Positions 22,801-34,770 of a stretch of 64,000 nucleotides of DNA are shown piece after piece. The notes under the pieces were generated by a model. That model was not told the DNA's origin. It saw nothing but the letters and a program-made list of their open reading frames with translations, and ran no database searches. How positions within the stretch are numbered: position 1 is the first letter of the stretch; each line of letters starts with the position of its first letter. Source of the stretch: Tenrec ecaudatus. Lineage: Eukaryota; Chordata; Mammalia; Afrosoricida; Tenrecidae. The stretch lies in assembly GCF_050624435.1 (NCBI RefSeq), contig NC_134535.1, positions 76,008,494 through 76,072,493 of the forward strand, given 5' to 3'. The position numbers and the translations under genes were made by a program.

Positions 22801-23169
22801 ATCATTACTCATGATTGGCATCTTTAAGTTCAAAGTGACCTGTAGGGTGATGCATTTCAAGGTGATCATGCTCAGCTTTCACCTACTGCATCCTCGAAGG
22901 GCGATGCACAGCATCTGAACACATGCAGCCATGGGGATATCCCCACCCACGGAGGTGGCCTGTTCTTCTATCGTATTGGTCAAGGTTAAATGATTAATAT
23001 TTTTAGAACATGTAACCCTTCTTTCACTAGACAGTCCTTTAAGTACTTAAAGAAAGCACCATCTACAGAATTCGTAGTGTCATGAGACATTGCTTCAATG
23101 TGGGTCCTTGCACTTATGATTAGTCAAAAGTCGCCACTGTGATATCTGCAAGATCGTGGGCAGTGGGAG

Positions 23170-23420
23170 ATCAGCTGTCCTGACAGCTGCTAATGTTTCC
23201 TGGGTAGCTAGTCCCTGCTGGGCACTCTACTTAGGGCTTAACATTCATTAAATCATTGAATCATCAGAACCACACTATGACATACAGATTGTTATTTTCT
23301 CCATCTTACAGATGAGAAACAGGAAGCCCAGATTTATATCTATTAAGTGATGGAGTTTGAGCTCAAAGCCAGGCTTGTCGAAGCCCAGAGGCTGTGTGCT
23401 TAAACTGTCATGGGAGTTAT
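23170..23420 (-). mobile_element. MIR SINE
   Basis: Antisense MIR: 'ccctgctgggcactctactt', 'cattaaatcattgaatcat', 'atcttacagatgagaaaca' and 'gagctcaaagccaggctt'. An ancient mammalian SINE. Confidence 0.75.
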
Positions 23421-23489
23421 TGTAGTGACTATAACAACTGAAACAAAACATTGTCTTTATAACAGGGGCTCATTCATTCACCAATGTTT

Positions 23490-23672
23490 CCACCATTGCC
23501 ATCAAACCAATTCTGACTCATAGTGGGCCTATAGAGGGTTTATGAGGCTTGTAACCTTTATGGGAGCAGACAACCTTCTCTTTCTCATGAGGATGGCTGG
23601 TAGCTTTGAACTGCTGACCTTGTAGTTAGCAATCCAATGCTTACTCAGCAGTGCTACCAGAGTTAAACATTT
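23490..23672 (-). mobile_element. AfroSINE
   Basis: Antisense: 'ccattgccatcaaaccaatt', 'ctgactcatagtgggcctat', 'gggagcagacaacctt', 'tttgaactgctgacctt' and 'agcagtgctaccaga'. Confidence 0.75.
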
Positions 23673-26600
23673 ATTAAATGAGTGAATGAATCCCATTATA
23701 AAAAGAGAGAGAGAGACACTGATGAACAGAAAGATGAGTGGTTTGCCTAAAGCCAGGCAGCTAGTTAGAAAAAGATGGGGATCTGCGCCCAAGCCTCTGG
23801 GAAGCCTGGCTCTTGGGGTTTGCAGAGCTTTGATCCCTGACGTTTAGCACATGTGAGATGAGCTCAGCCACTTGCATCTGTAAACAGGGGAGCCTCAAAC
23901 GTTCTGCTTATTGCCCTTGGACCTAACCTTCATTCTGCCCTCACCCTGACCTCAAACCACATTCTAGAAACGTGAGTGATAATATTTTTTTCTCATTGTA
24001 GATAAAGAACCAGAGCTTGGAGAATTTATATTACTCACCCAAGATCATAGGTCCCTCGATAACACAAAATGTTTGCCCTTGGCCACTAATTGAAAAAGTG
24101 ATGCTTTGAGTCCACCCAGAGGCTACAGGAAAAATAGTCTGGTAATTACTTCTGTAAAATACCTAAAACCCAAACATAAGTTGCTATTGAGTCCATGGCA
24201 TCCCTAGGGTGAGTGTCACATAGTTCATAGTATCTCTGTGGAGAGGGAGGCCTAGCCTGTTCCTACTTGTGAGCAAGGCTAAGAACAGCCCTGTAGGGCC
24301 CTGTCCCTCTCAGACTCAGCCTTGCTGACTCTCTGCAACTCCTTCCCTCTCCCGTTGGCCAAGGAGGAGAGCCTCCTCTCCACCCACTGATGAGTACTGG
24401 AGGTTCACCGGCCTGTGACTGGCAGATGAAGGGGCATGGCATGGCGGAGTAGTATGGTGGCAGTGATGAGTAAGCACACCAGGGGACAGTGGACATCAGC
24501 TCTACTTTGACTTTACCTCCTCTTGTGGCACTGTCCTGTCCCCTACTACTGCCACTATGGGTCCTGGGGCCATTTTGGTGTCACCCCTTCTGACAGTGTC
24601 AGGGAGTGTGGTGCACACTGGATGCCAGGAGTCACTAGAGGGTTACTACAGGGACTCACTGCCTCTAGTTCATTCTAGACCCATGGTAACCTCATGCATG
24701 TATATCAGTAGAATTGTGTCCAGTAGGGCCTTTAGGGTAGAGACAATTTTGGAAATAGATCGCTAGGCCTTTCTTTTGACCTCCAGGTGGGTTTTGAAAT
24801 GTCTTCATTGGATACATGAGTGGCAAGCCCAGCTTTCTTTACGCTGTGCTTCTTCTTGATTCTTTCTATCCTCATCAGGTCTTTTCCTTCCATGCCCGCC
24901 TCCTCTTTATTCCACTATGAGCAACACTTCCCTCAACCCTTCACGTTAATTCTGCTCCCTGGTAATGTCTGTGATAGTGAAGAGGCAGGTTTCTCCTGAG
25001 CCTCCTGTTCTCCCCTTTCCTGCTCCTCAGCTCTCATTGTCTCAGTTTCCCCCTGCCTATGTTGATTCCCTCTCCTGCTTCCCTCATCTCCCCTGCTTTC
25101 TGGCATATTGGAGACAATCTTCAGAGAGACACTGGCTCTGAGGACACTGTTATTTTCAAAGTCTTTCATAGAGAAACAAAGAAAAAGAGAGTAACTGTCA
25201 CAGGGGGGTTGAAACTGTTTTTAAGGAAGAAAAACAGACCAACCAACCAACCTACCCAGCTATTCAACAAGTCCTAATGAGATAGGCAGATAGATTTACT
25301 AATGGACAGATAAATGGAATGGCAGATAAGCTGTGGGTAACCAGGTGGGCGGGCAGAGGATGAATGGATGTATTGCTGGTTGGCTAAGTGACTGGTCAGC
25401 CCAGTGATTCCTAAAGGCAAGAGGTGAGGTCTTTGGTATGTGAATGGAATAAAAAGCAACCCTTGAGGGGATGGGTGTAACATCTTGTGGGCAAAGGAGC
25501 AGGGATTCTGAAGCCTGGTGGGAGATGTGGGAGTGTGTCAGCCTTGATTGAGTCTGGAAACATTTGAGGATGCACTCAAACAAGCCATCTTTGTTCTTCA
25601 GATTTGGTCCCCCGCCAAATCTTCAGTATTAATGGAGGCTGGGCATGAGATAGGGTGCGCGTGCGTGTGTGTGTGTGTGCTGGGGACTACGTGGAGATGG
25701 AGGCAAGTTTGTCTTGGGCTCTGGGATGGGGATCATTAGCACAGACCTGAGCAAAAATGTCCTAAGTTTTCATGAGACACAGACCACAGGCGGATGCTCA
25801 CCTTATTTACATACCACACACTCCTGCAACTCCTGCAGAGTGAGTTGTGCTCTGATAACAGTGGGCTAACAGCCACGAGTACCTGAGATCACACAGCTAG
25901 GGAGTCAGCGCAGCCAGAATTGTAACTTTGAGCTTCAGCTTTCACTACCTGGCGCCTCCCCCTACCTCTTCACCACACGGCCCGTCTATTTTTATATCTA
26001 CTAAATACATGCATAGCACACGACTGACCCCTCCACAGTATACCTCCTCACTCCGCACATCCAAAGATTTTCATATCTGCAGGTATACATACTCGCCTTG
26101 CTGGATTATATGCAGTTTTAGCTGAGAGACATTGTCAAGGGTTCCTTGTCTCTTTTCCAGCCCATTGTTCTGTTTAGCCAAGCTAGGAACTCTGAGTTAC
26201 ACCTCAGTAAAATACAAGAGTAGAGATCTGGAACCCTCTCCTGGCCTCTTTTCTCCCATGCTCAGAGACAGGCATTTGCTCTTATCCATAGGAGGAGTTC
26301 TAAGACTCAGACAGGGCCGTGGTCTGCCCACTGTTCCTCTTGCTCTCACGTCCCTGGCAGGGTATAGCTTGATCAGAGAAAGGCCCCAGGCTGTCCGAGA
26401 CTGTGTGAGGGCACTTACTTGGGGGAGATGGAAATGACAACCTTTCCAGGGTGCTTCAGGTCCAGGCTTGGGCTTTGCCCCTCTCCTCCCTCCTCCCTGG
26501 AAGGATCAGTATCTGTGATGCCCACAGGTTTTCTCCAGCTGGTGCTTTGCCTTCATCCCCTATGGACCTGAAGGCTCTGACTTCTGGAATCTCCCTAGAT

Positions 26601-26924
26601 AATGCTGAGTATCATGGGCCAGCGAGTCTGCCGGTGCTCCCCTGTGCCTCTTATCACCTCTTCTGTGCCTCTTCTCCTTGGTCCAATTTACCTTAGCCAA
26701 CCTTTTCCTTTAGGCTTTCCTCACACCTTGTTCTTTCCTTGGCTAATTGTTGCCTCTCTCCCTGACAAAGCTACACCTTGCCAGGGATATAACTCGCACG
26801 ATCACCTTAAGCACAGATGGCATGAGATTTGAGTGTCTTCCTTTCTCATGTCTAGAATTTCACCCCAGGTGAGTCATTGTTCTGCATGCAATAGTGAGTC
26901 CCTGCTAATATAGATGTTCCTGGT
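23673..26924. other. Intergenic region with MIR and AfroSINE relics; no gene
   Basis: Antisense MIR remnants appear at about 23740-23800 ('cctaaagccaggcagctag') and 25880-25925 ('gatcacacagctagggagtc'). An antisense AfroSINE of the older type lies at about 24640-24790 ('agaattgtgtccagtagggc', 'agatcgctaggcctttcttt'). A short (GT)n run is at 25664-25679. None of the open frames has recognisable similarity. Confidence 0.5.
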
Positions 26925-27145
26925 AAAACCCAAACTAAACTCACTGCCACTGAGTCAGTGCCCACTCACGGCAACTCCGTATATAGGACAGCATGGAACA
27001 GCTCCTGGGAGTTTCCGAGACTGTAACTCTTTGCAAGAGTAGAAAACCTCATCGTTCTCTCTGGGTGTGGCTCGTGGTTTCGAACTGCTGATTTTGCAGT
27101 TGACAACCCAAAGTGTAACCACTATACCTCCAGGGCTCCTCAATT
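26925..27145 (-). mobile_element. AfroSINE, near full length
   Basis: Antisense: begins with tail sequence 'aaacccaaactaaactcact', then 'gccactgagtcagtgcccac', 'gtttccgagactgtaactct', 'gtttcgaactgctgatttt' and ends 'cctccagggctcct', the complement of the AfroSINE 5' end. Confidence 0.85.
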
Positions 27146-27308
27146 TGAGGCCCCACTCTTAGAGTTAGCAGCCCAACTCGTAACCTGCTGTCTCACTAGG
27201 GCTCCTTGGTGGTAGGGCTCCTGCTAGGTTCTAGAAATCAAGCGCGGTGGTTTAGCCAGAATGATCTCCATGCTTGGTTTGATTTTAAGAAGGAAAGTAT
27301 TTTTTTAA

Positions 27309-27886
27309 CCATTCAATAATGTCTTTTATTACATATGGGGGTCCCCCCAGTATTCCCTTAATCTCTCCATACACAGGCAAATTTGAGGGTACTGTTGAAT
27401 ACATTTTAACTTGCTGACCTGATCATTGCCTAGAGAAGGGATATGTTTCCCTGAAAGCATGTTTAACCTGGAGGTCAACTCATCTGCTGACCACTGAGAA
27501 CATGAAGATGGACGTGATAGACAGACTGTCCCCCATCCTAACCTTCATTCACCACCATTCGATATCCCTTGTTCAGGCCCAGGTCAGCTGCACTTTTCTT
27601 GCCAACAATCATTAAATGTCCAAGGAGACTTTCATCATCATCTTCTGCGACAGAAATCTGGGAAATGTACTTCTTCGGTATTATCAGAAAATGTGTTGGT
27701 GTTTGTGGGGAAATGTCATGAAAAGTAAGGCACCGGTCATCCTCAAAAATGATCTTGGCTGGGATTTCTTTGCGGATGATCTTCCTGAAGATTGTGTCGC
27801 CGCCAGGCCGGGCCACCTGAGCCTTGGCGATCTCCTCGGCCATCTCGACCTCCGGGTGTGGCTGCGGAGGGAGGAGGCGGGCTCTT
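27309..27886 (-). pseudogene. HINT1: HINT1 processed pseudogene
   Basis: Intronless full-length retrocopy of the purine phosphoramidase HINT1 (126 residues in human). ATG at 27841-27843 opens [19 protein letters not shown]; the frame matches HINT1 through [10 protein letters not shown] (residue 101). Codon 102 (Ser) is TAG at 27538-27540, and codon 123 (Trp) is TGA at 27475-27477. Otherwise the frame stays aligned to the natural stop TAA at 27463-27465, with no frameshift. The HIT motif HVHLHV (codons 110-115, near 27500-27516) is preserved but lies after the first stop, so any product would lack the active site. The 3' UTR, an AATAAA and a short A-run end it near 27309. An L1 tail abuts its 5' end. 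Confidence 0.93.
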
Positions 27887-28749
27887 TTTTTTCTTTTTAA
27901 TAATTTTATTAGGGGCTCATACAACTTATGACAATCCATAATATATCAATTGTGTAAAGCACATCTGTACATTCATTGCCCTCATCATTCTCAAAACATT
28001 TGCTCTCCACCTAAGCCCCTGGCATCAGCTCCTCATTCCGCACCCCCTTCCTCCACACTCCCCCTCCCTCATGAACCCTTGATAATTTATAAATTATTAT
28101 TTTTTCATATCTTGCTCTGTCCGATGGCTCCCTTCACCCACTTTTCTGTTGTCCATCCCCCAGTGAGGAGGTTATATGCAGATCCCTGAAATCAGTTCCC
28201 CCTTTCCACTCGACCCTCCCTCCACCCTCCTGGTATCACTGCTCTCACCACTAGTCCTAAAGCGATCATCCGTCCTGGATTCCCTGTGTTTCCAGTTCTT
28301 ATCTGTGCCAATGTACATCCTCTGGTCCAGCCGGATTTGTAAAGTAGAATTGGGATCATGATAGTGGGGAGGGGATGAAGCATTTAAGAGCTAGAGGAAA
28401 GTTGTATGTTTTATTGTTGCTATACTGTACCCTAACTGGCTCCCCTCCTCCCCGCGACCCTTCTGTAAGGGGATGTCTAATTACCTAGAGATGGACTTTG
28501 GGTCTCCACTCCACACTCCCCTTCATTCACAATGACATGAATTTTTGTTCTCATGATGCCCGATACCTGATCCCTTTGACACCTCGGGATCACACAGGCT
28601 GTTGTGTTTCTTCCATGTGGGCTTTGTTGCTTCTGAGCTAGATGGCCGCTTGTTTACCTTCAGCCTTTAAGACCCCAGATGCTATATCTTTTGATAGCCG
28701 GGCACCATCAGCTTTCTTCACCACATTTGCTTATGCACACATTTGTCTT
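27887..28749 (-). mobile_element. L1 3' UTR insertion, antisense
   Basis: T-rich start, 'attttattaggggctcatac', through 'ctagatggccgcttgtttac' and ending near 'cacacatttgtctt'. A 5'-truncated L1 tail with a single 3' UTR module; no ORF. Confidence 0.88.
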
Positions 28750-29205
28750 GATTCTATATTAATTCTTATTAACTTTTGGGAGATTAGATTATGTCTTAAC
28801 CCCATTACACTTTCATTTAATTTAGAAAAATTTCAGGTAGGATGTTGCTATATCTTTCACATAGCACTTTAAATTTGTTGGATACCTATTTGTCTTCTTC
28901 AATGGTACTTGATAGTTCCCTTTCCCCCCTTTAAATAAATAGATTGATTATAATGTGTTTGGTGTGTGTTTGGATTTTATCTGATTGAGATTTTCTCACC
29001 TTCCTGGACCTGTAATTTCAGTTCTTTTGGCTACTATTTCTTCAAAGGATCCTTTTCTCTGCCCTCCCCTACCTCCTCCAGCTTGGACTCCAGTTTCATA
29101 TATGTCAGACTAATAGCTCTTGGATTTCTGTTTTAATTTTTTAATCCTAGTTTTTATCTTTGTGTTTCAATTTGAATAATTTATATTGACCTATATTCAA
29201 ATTTT
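28750..29205. other. Unassigned AT-rich stretch, possibly very old L1
   Basis: 'gattttctcaccttcctgg' and 'cttggactccagtttcatat' resemble antisense ORF1-region sequence of ancient L1ME/HAL1 elements. Weak; no gene. Confidence 0.3.
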
Positions 29206-29818
29206 ACTGTGCTGACAATGACAAATTCAAGAGAATGTTGTCACAAAAGAATGGGTTCATCAAAAAGAACATTTCAAGATCTATACTTCCTGTGATAGGA
29301 TAATATCTATATGCATACAAGAAAATCCAGTTGATACAACTATTATTCATATTTACACACCAACCACTAAAGCTAGTGATGAAGAAATGGACGAATTCCG
29401 CCAACTTCTTCAATCTGATATTGATCAAACAAGCAATCAAGATGTATTTATGATTGGTGATTGGAATGCAAAAGTTGGAAACAAAGAGGAAGAAAGCATA
29501 GATAGAACATATAGCCTTGTTGATAGAAATAAAGTTGAAGATCTCATGATAGAATTTTGCAAGTTCAATAACTTCACAAATACTTTTTCAGCAATAACAC
29601 AAATGATGATTATAAATGTGAACTTTGGCAGATGAAATACACAGGAATCAAATTGGCTACATCTGTGGGAATAGCTTTGGAGAAGCTCAATATCAGCAGA
29701 CAAAACCAGGCCAACGGCTGACCATGGAACAGACCATTAATTGCTCATATGTAAGCTCAGGTTGAAGTTGAAGAAAATTAAAACAAGTCTGTGAGAGCCA
29801 AAATGTGACCTTGAGTTT

Positions 29819-31150
29819 TGTGTTAGGTTTGACTTTCTAGAGAAGAAAACCAGTGATGCTTGTATATGTTTATGTAAGCAAAGAGATTTTTATTGAGAAA
29901 TAGCTTACACAGTTGTAGAAGTACGTAATTCCATTTGGGCTCAAGTCAAGTTTCCTTGATTCATGCTGATGACCAGGAGGTAGGATGATGAAGCAGAGGA
30001 GACAGAGGGCACAGGTTAGTGGCTGCAGAGGTAAATTAATCTGAAGTCAGCCGAATGAATTCACTGTCAGTAGTCTGCTGGATCATGGTTTTGCCAGGTG
30101 ATAAAACAGGAGACTGAGGAAACCAACATAAGATTCAGCTCCAGCAGAAGAAGGGCCAAAGAGAAGTCAGCTTTGCTCAGTCTCATTAAAAAAAATAATT
30201 TTATCGGGAGTTCGTACAACTCTTATCACAATGCATAAATACACCCATGTGTCAAGGACATTTGTACATTTGTTGCCATCCTCATTCTCAAAACATTTGC
30301 TTTATACTTCAGCCCTTGGTATCAGCTCCTCATTTCTCCCCTCCCTCCCTGCTCCCTCCTCCCTCATGAACCCTTGATAATTTATAAATTATTGTTATTT
30401 TGTCATACCTTACACTGTCCAGTGTCTCCCTTCACCCACTTTTCTGTTGTCCATCTCCCAGAGAGGAGGTTATAGGTAGATCCTTGTAATTGGTCCCCCT
30501 TTCTACCATACCTTACCTCTACCCTCCCGGTATCACCACTCTCACCACTGGTCCTGAAGGGATCATCCGTCCTGGGTTCCCTGTGTTTTCAGTTCCTATC
30601 TGTACCAGTTTACATCCTCTGGTCTAGACAGATTTGTAAGGTAGAATTGGGATCATGATAGTTGGGGGGAGGAAGCATTTAAGAACTAGAGGAAAGTTGT
30701 ATGTTTCATCGTTGCTACACTGCACCCTGACTGGCTCATCTCCTCCCCGCGACATGTCTGTAAGGGGATGTCCACTTCCTACAGATGGGCTTTGGGTCCA
30801 CAATCTTCACTCCTCCTCATTCACAATGACATGATCTTTTGTTCCTTGATGCCTGATACCTGATCCCTTTGACACCTCATTATCACACAGACTGGTGTGC
30901 TTCTTCCACGTGGGCTTTGTTGCTTTTGAGCTAGATGGCCACTTATTTACCTTCAAGTCTTTAAGACCCCAGATGCTATATCTTTTGACAGCTGGGCACC
31001 ATCAGCTTTCTCCACCACATTTACTTATGTACCCATTTGTCTTAAGTCTCATTTTCATACAATAGGTCATATGCCCAAGGAGGTGTCATCAGGTTGAAAG
31101 CCCATTGATAGTTTGAGCTCCACTAATTGACATAATCACTAATCATTGCA
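29819..31150 (+). mobile_element. LTR fossil in the RTE element, itself carrying an L1 tail
   Basis: Starts TGTTAGGTTTGACTTTCTAG after 'cttgagttttg' and, leaving out the L1 at 30188-31044, runs for about 470 bp until RTE sequence resumes near 31150. It belongs with the LTRs at 7501 and 32615. The right edge is uncertain. Old, with no internal coding region. Confidence 0.45.
30188..31044 (-). mobile_element. L1 3' UTR insertion, antisense
   Basis: A-tail complement then 'ttcgtacaactcttatcac', ending near 'acccatttgtctta'. A 9 bp target duplication AGTCTCATT flanks it (30179-30187 and 31045-31053). 5'-truncated; a single module; no ORF. Confidence 0.9.
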
Positions 31151-32614
31151 AGCAGATCCCACCTGAATCTTGAGAACATCTCAAGAGTAGATTTGAGTCA
31201 TTGCACAGTCATGACCAAGGACCTGATGTTCTGTGGAATGATAATAAAAACATCATACATGAAAAAAATCAAAAGATCATTAAAAATGCAGAAACGAGAG
31301 AAAAGATCAAGTCGAATATTGGAAGAGACTCTGCAACTTGATCTTGTTCATAGAGTAGCTCACATACATGGAGGAAATGACTATGTAAAGAGCTGAACAG
31401 AAAATTTCAAAGGGCAACCCAAGAACACAAAGTAAAGTATTATAATAAAATGTGCCAAGACCTGGAGTTAGACCACCAAAAATAAAGAACACACTCAGCA
31501 TATTTCAAGCAGAAAGAAATGAAGAAAAATTCAAGTCTTGAGTTGCAGTATCAAGAGATTCTATGGGCAGAATAGTGAATGATGCAGGAAGCATCAAAAG
31601 AAAATAGAAAGACTATACTGAGTCACCTTACCAGAGCAATTGGTTTACGTTCAGTCATTTAAATAGGAAACATATGACCAAGAACCAATGGTATTGAAGG
31701 AAGAAGTCCAAGCTGCATTGAAAGCCTTAGTGAAAATCAAGGATCAAGGAATTGATAGATACAAAATGAAATATTTCAACGAGTTGATGAAGCACTGGAA
31801 ATACTCACTGGCCTATGCCAAGAAATCTGGTGGCAGGTACCTGGCCAGCTGACTGGAAGAGATACATATTTGTACCAATTCCTAAGAAAGGTGACCTGAC
31901 ACAATGGGGAAATTATTGAATAATATTAATATCACCGTCACATAAAGTTCTGCAGAAGATTATTCAACAATGGTTTCAACAGTGCATTGACAAGGATTAC
32001 ACTGACAGAAATTCAAGCCAGATTCAGAAGAGGACATGGAACAAGGGATATCATTGCTAGTGCCAAATGGATCTTGGCTGAAAGCAGAGAATACCAGAAA
32101 GAGGTTTATTTGTGTATTATATGCTTTGTGAAGGCTTCCACTTTGTGAATCATAATAAATACGGACAGCATTGAGAAGAACAGGAATTCCAGAGTACTTC
32201 ATTGTACTCTTGTGGAACCTGTACATAGATCAAGAGGCAGTCATTCCAACAGACCCAGGGAATACTGCGTGGTTTAAAATCAGGAAAGGCATGTGTCTGT
32301 GTTGTATCTTCTCACCATCTTTATTCAACCTATATGTTGAGCAATCCCAGAAGATAGACTACATGAAGAAGAACTCAGCATCAAGATTGGAGGAAGGCTT
32401 ATTGACAACCCACAATATGCAGATGACACAACCTTGCTTGCTGAAAACCAAGAGGACTTGAAGCACTTGCTGAGGAAGGTCAAGGATTGCAGCCTTCAAT
32501 ATGGATGATAACTTCTGGTAGTACATTATACCTGCAATATTCTTTGCCAGCACCAAAATTCAAATGCATCGAATCTTCTTTGAACTTCCTTATTCAATAT
32601 CCAACTTTCACATG

Positions 32615-33252
32615 TGTGATAGTTAGGTTTATTACAACTTGGCCAATAGGAGCATGTGGGATTAATCAGGTCATAGTTTGATTGGCGGGCAAAGAGATAA
32701 ATGGCTCTGCAAGGTCTGTCCCCCTCTCTCTTGCTCTCTGGTGATTAGGGTGTGCTGGAGAGTGCGTGCTGCTGCTGCTGTAGCTAGTTCTCTGCCTCAA
32801 CCTGTGCATTACACTACCTGTGGGCCAGGCCAACTCGTGGATCATGTGGTTAGAGCTTGCAGCTCCTTTGAGATATGTTTTGTCACACTGCTGCTGCATA
32901 CATCACTTGAGCTTGAGGCTGGTGGATCCTGTCACCTTGCATTGCTTGTGTTTGATATCCCATCAGGACCTGCTTTGCTAAGCTCCTGAGCTAGTTACTG
33001 TTGGTTACCCACCCTGCTGCTTGTTGCCTGTGGGCAGACTCTGCTTGCATTGCCGCAGGGAGGACTCTGCTGTCTGCTTCCTCAACCTTGGGACCCAGAA
33101 ACCCACATGAATTGAAGGACTTCCAGTATGTTAACTGTTCCACAGAAGCGAGTTGAAATGAACTCTCTGTACTGCTGTGTGGACTAAATTAGCTGTTGTA
33201 TTCCTTCTCACTGTATAAATCTATCTATCTATTTATCATCTATCTATCTATC

Positions 33253-33317
<65 letters not shown>

Positions 33318-33369
33318 CTAAATCACGAGTGTCCTAGTTTTATTTCTCTAAAGAACCCTTCCTAACACA
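32615..33369 (-). mobile_element. Solo LTR fossil with 5 bp target duplication
   Basis: TG...CA ends, TGTGATAG and CTAACACA on the plus strand. An exact 5 bp duplication ACATG flanks it (32610-32614 and 33370-33374), and the interrupted RTE sequence matches across the gap. Read on the minus strand it starts TGTGTTAGGAAGGG and has an AATAAA near its end. About 755 bp, swollen by a (TATC)n array. The 5 bp duplication fits ERVL/MaLR or class I LTRs. Exact family not recognised. Confidence 0.6.
33219..33317. repeat. (TATC)n microsatellite
   Basis: Tetranucleotide array of roughly 24 units with a few interruptions at its left end, lying inside the LTR. The same LTR family at 7560-7625 holds a shorter GATA array at the matching place. 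Confidence 0.95.
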
Positions 33370-33585
33370 ACATGCACATGAGGTGATTGAAAGTACCATG
33401 CTGTGGGTCAGGCACACCTTAGTCCTCAGACTGACATCCTTACTCTTCAACACTTTAAAGAGGTCCTGTTGCAGTAGGCTTGCCTGATGCATTATAACAT
33501 TTGATTTCATGACTGCTGCTTCCACGCAAGTTGATTTTGGATCAGCATTCTTGGTCCTCATCCAATGTAGACAAATGACCTTTCA

Positions 33586-34442
33586 TCTATGATTGGTGTT
33601 GACTAGAATCTCCTGTCCCTCTTTGGCACTAGTAACTCTCTGCTTACTATAGGTATAGGATGCAGGTAAAGTTTAGGGCCTACTCATTCCCTTAGGGATA
33701 TAAGGTGTGTGGTCTACCTTTCTCCAGACACAATGGTTTTTTCCCTGTGTTCTGAGGAAAGAGGCTTTGAGAATGAGAGGTTTTGCCATCTCTAACTCAG
33801 AGGCTTGTGATCTTGCTTAATAGAACACAAGGGCCTGGAAAAATATGCAATTTTTCATGTTTATTCATCAGTGGCAGTCAGCCACCTGTATGCTAGCACT
33901 GTTGGGAGGTTTTTTAGTCTTCTTACCTATCTTTAATCTTTCTTTGAGTATAGTGGAAAGAGCTGCTACAGAAGGTAAATTCCTTTTGTGTCTAGACTCT
34001 GAGCAATTCTTTTCTGACATATTAGTCCATACGTCGACTTTAGTAATTTATTAATATTTTAACTGATTTCTTTTTACCTCTTCATTTGAGGTCTTTTTCC
34101 ATTACTCTGCCTCAGGTGAGACCATTTCCTGTCACTTTGGGGCAGTTTGTCACACGTTGTAATCTAGGTGACTTGGTTGCCTTGTAACCCTATTTGCAAC
34201 TAGTCCATGAGACACAGGCAGGACAAACAGGTTGATTGGTAAGTAGGGAGGCACATGACTGGACTGGTGCCTGTTTGGATGGGCAGATGGTGGACAGGGA
34301 GAGGTCTGGATGATGAGACAGCCTGTCATCTGTGAAAGCCGGAGACATCCTGAGAGGGTATGTGGAGAGTCTCCCAAAGTGGGCTTGGTCCTATCGAAGT
34401 AGGTGGTCTTCTGGCTGGAAATGCTATCACGAACCCATTTGG
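33586..34442. other. Intergenic, no gene or clear repeat
   Basis: Nothing recognised on either strand. Open frames are short and without similarity. Confidence 0.4.
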
Positions 34443-34443
34443 A

Positions 34444-34444
<1 letters not shown>

Positions 34445-34494
<50 letters not shown>

Positions 34495-34500
34495 ATCTAT
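34445..34500. repeat. (ATCT)n microsatellite
   Basis: About 13 units, ending exactly where an antisense L1 tail begins, so it may be the target site or a remodelled tail. Confidence 0.9.
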
Positions 34501-34770
34501 TTACAAATCATTCTATTGGGGGCTCTTACAGCTCTTACAACATTCCATACATAAACTATCAAGCACATTTGTACATATGTTGTAATCATCTTAAAAAAAC
34601 CATTTAATTTCTATTTGAGCCCTTGGTGTCAGCTCCTCTTTCTCCCCTCCTTCCCTCCCTCTTGACTCCTTGATAAATTACAAATTATTATTGCTTTCAC
34701 ATCTTACACTGACCACTGTCTCCCTGCACCCACACATCTGTTGTCCACCTCCCTTGCGGGGACGGTGTCG
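34501..34770 (-). mobile_element. L1 3' terminus, antisense
   Basis: 'tcattctattgggggctctt', 'caagcacatttgtacatatg' and 'ccttgataaattacaaatta'. Only the last ~270 bp of the L1. Confidence 0.8.

Larger units (their letters stand above)
29206..32515 (+). mobile_element. RTE-clade LINE, endonuclease to reverse transcriptase, interrupted
   Basis: Sense RTE (BovB-like) element. The endonuclease region at 29340-29640 encodes MDEFRQLLQSDIDQTSNQDV followed by FMIGDWNAKVGN, with the GDWNAK motif of APE-type endonucleases. After the LTR it resumes near 31150 and reaches the reverse transcriptase, whose YADDTTLLAENQEDL box lies at about 32415-32462. Frameshifts and stops make it inactive. It is the best RTE copy in the window and a second Afrotherian marker. 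Sense homology stops near 32515. Confidence 0.8.
32516..33585 (-). mobile_element. RTE LINE C-terminal region, inverted against the upstream RTE
   Basis: On the minus strand 33585-33375 encodes DPKSTCVEAAVMKSNVIM followed downstream by LKSKDVSLRTKVCLTHSMV, and after an LTR, 32614-32516 continues with RTE C-terminal sequence. These are the regions that should follow the RT domain, but they point the opposite way from 29206-32515. Confidence 0.65.
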
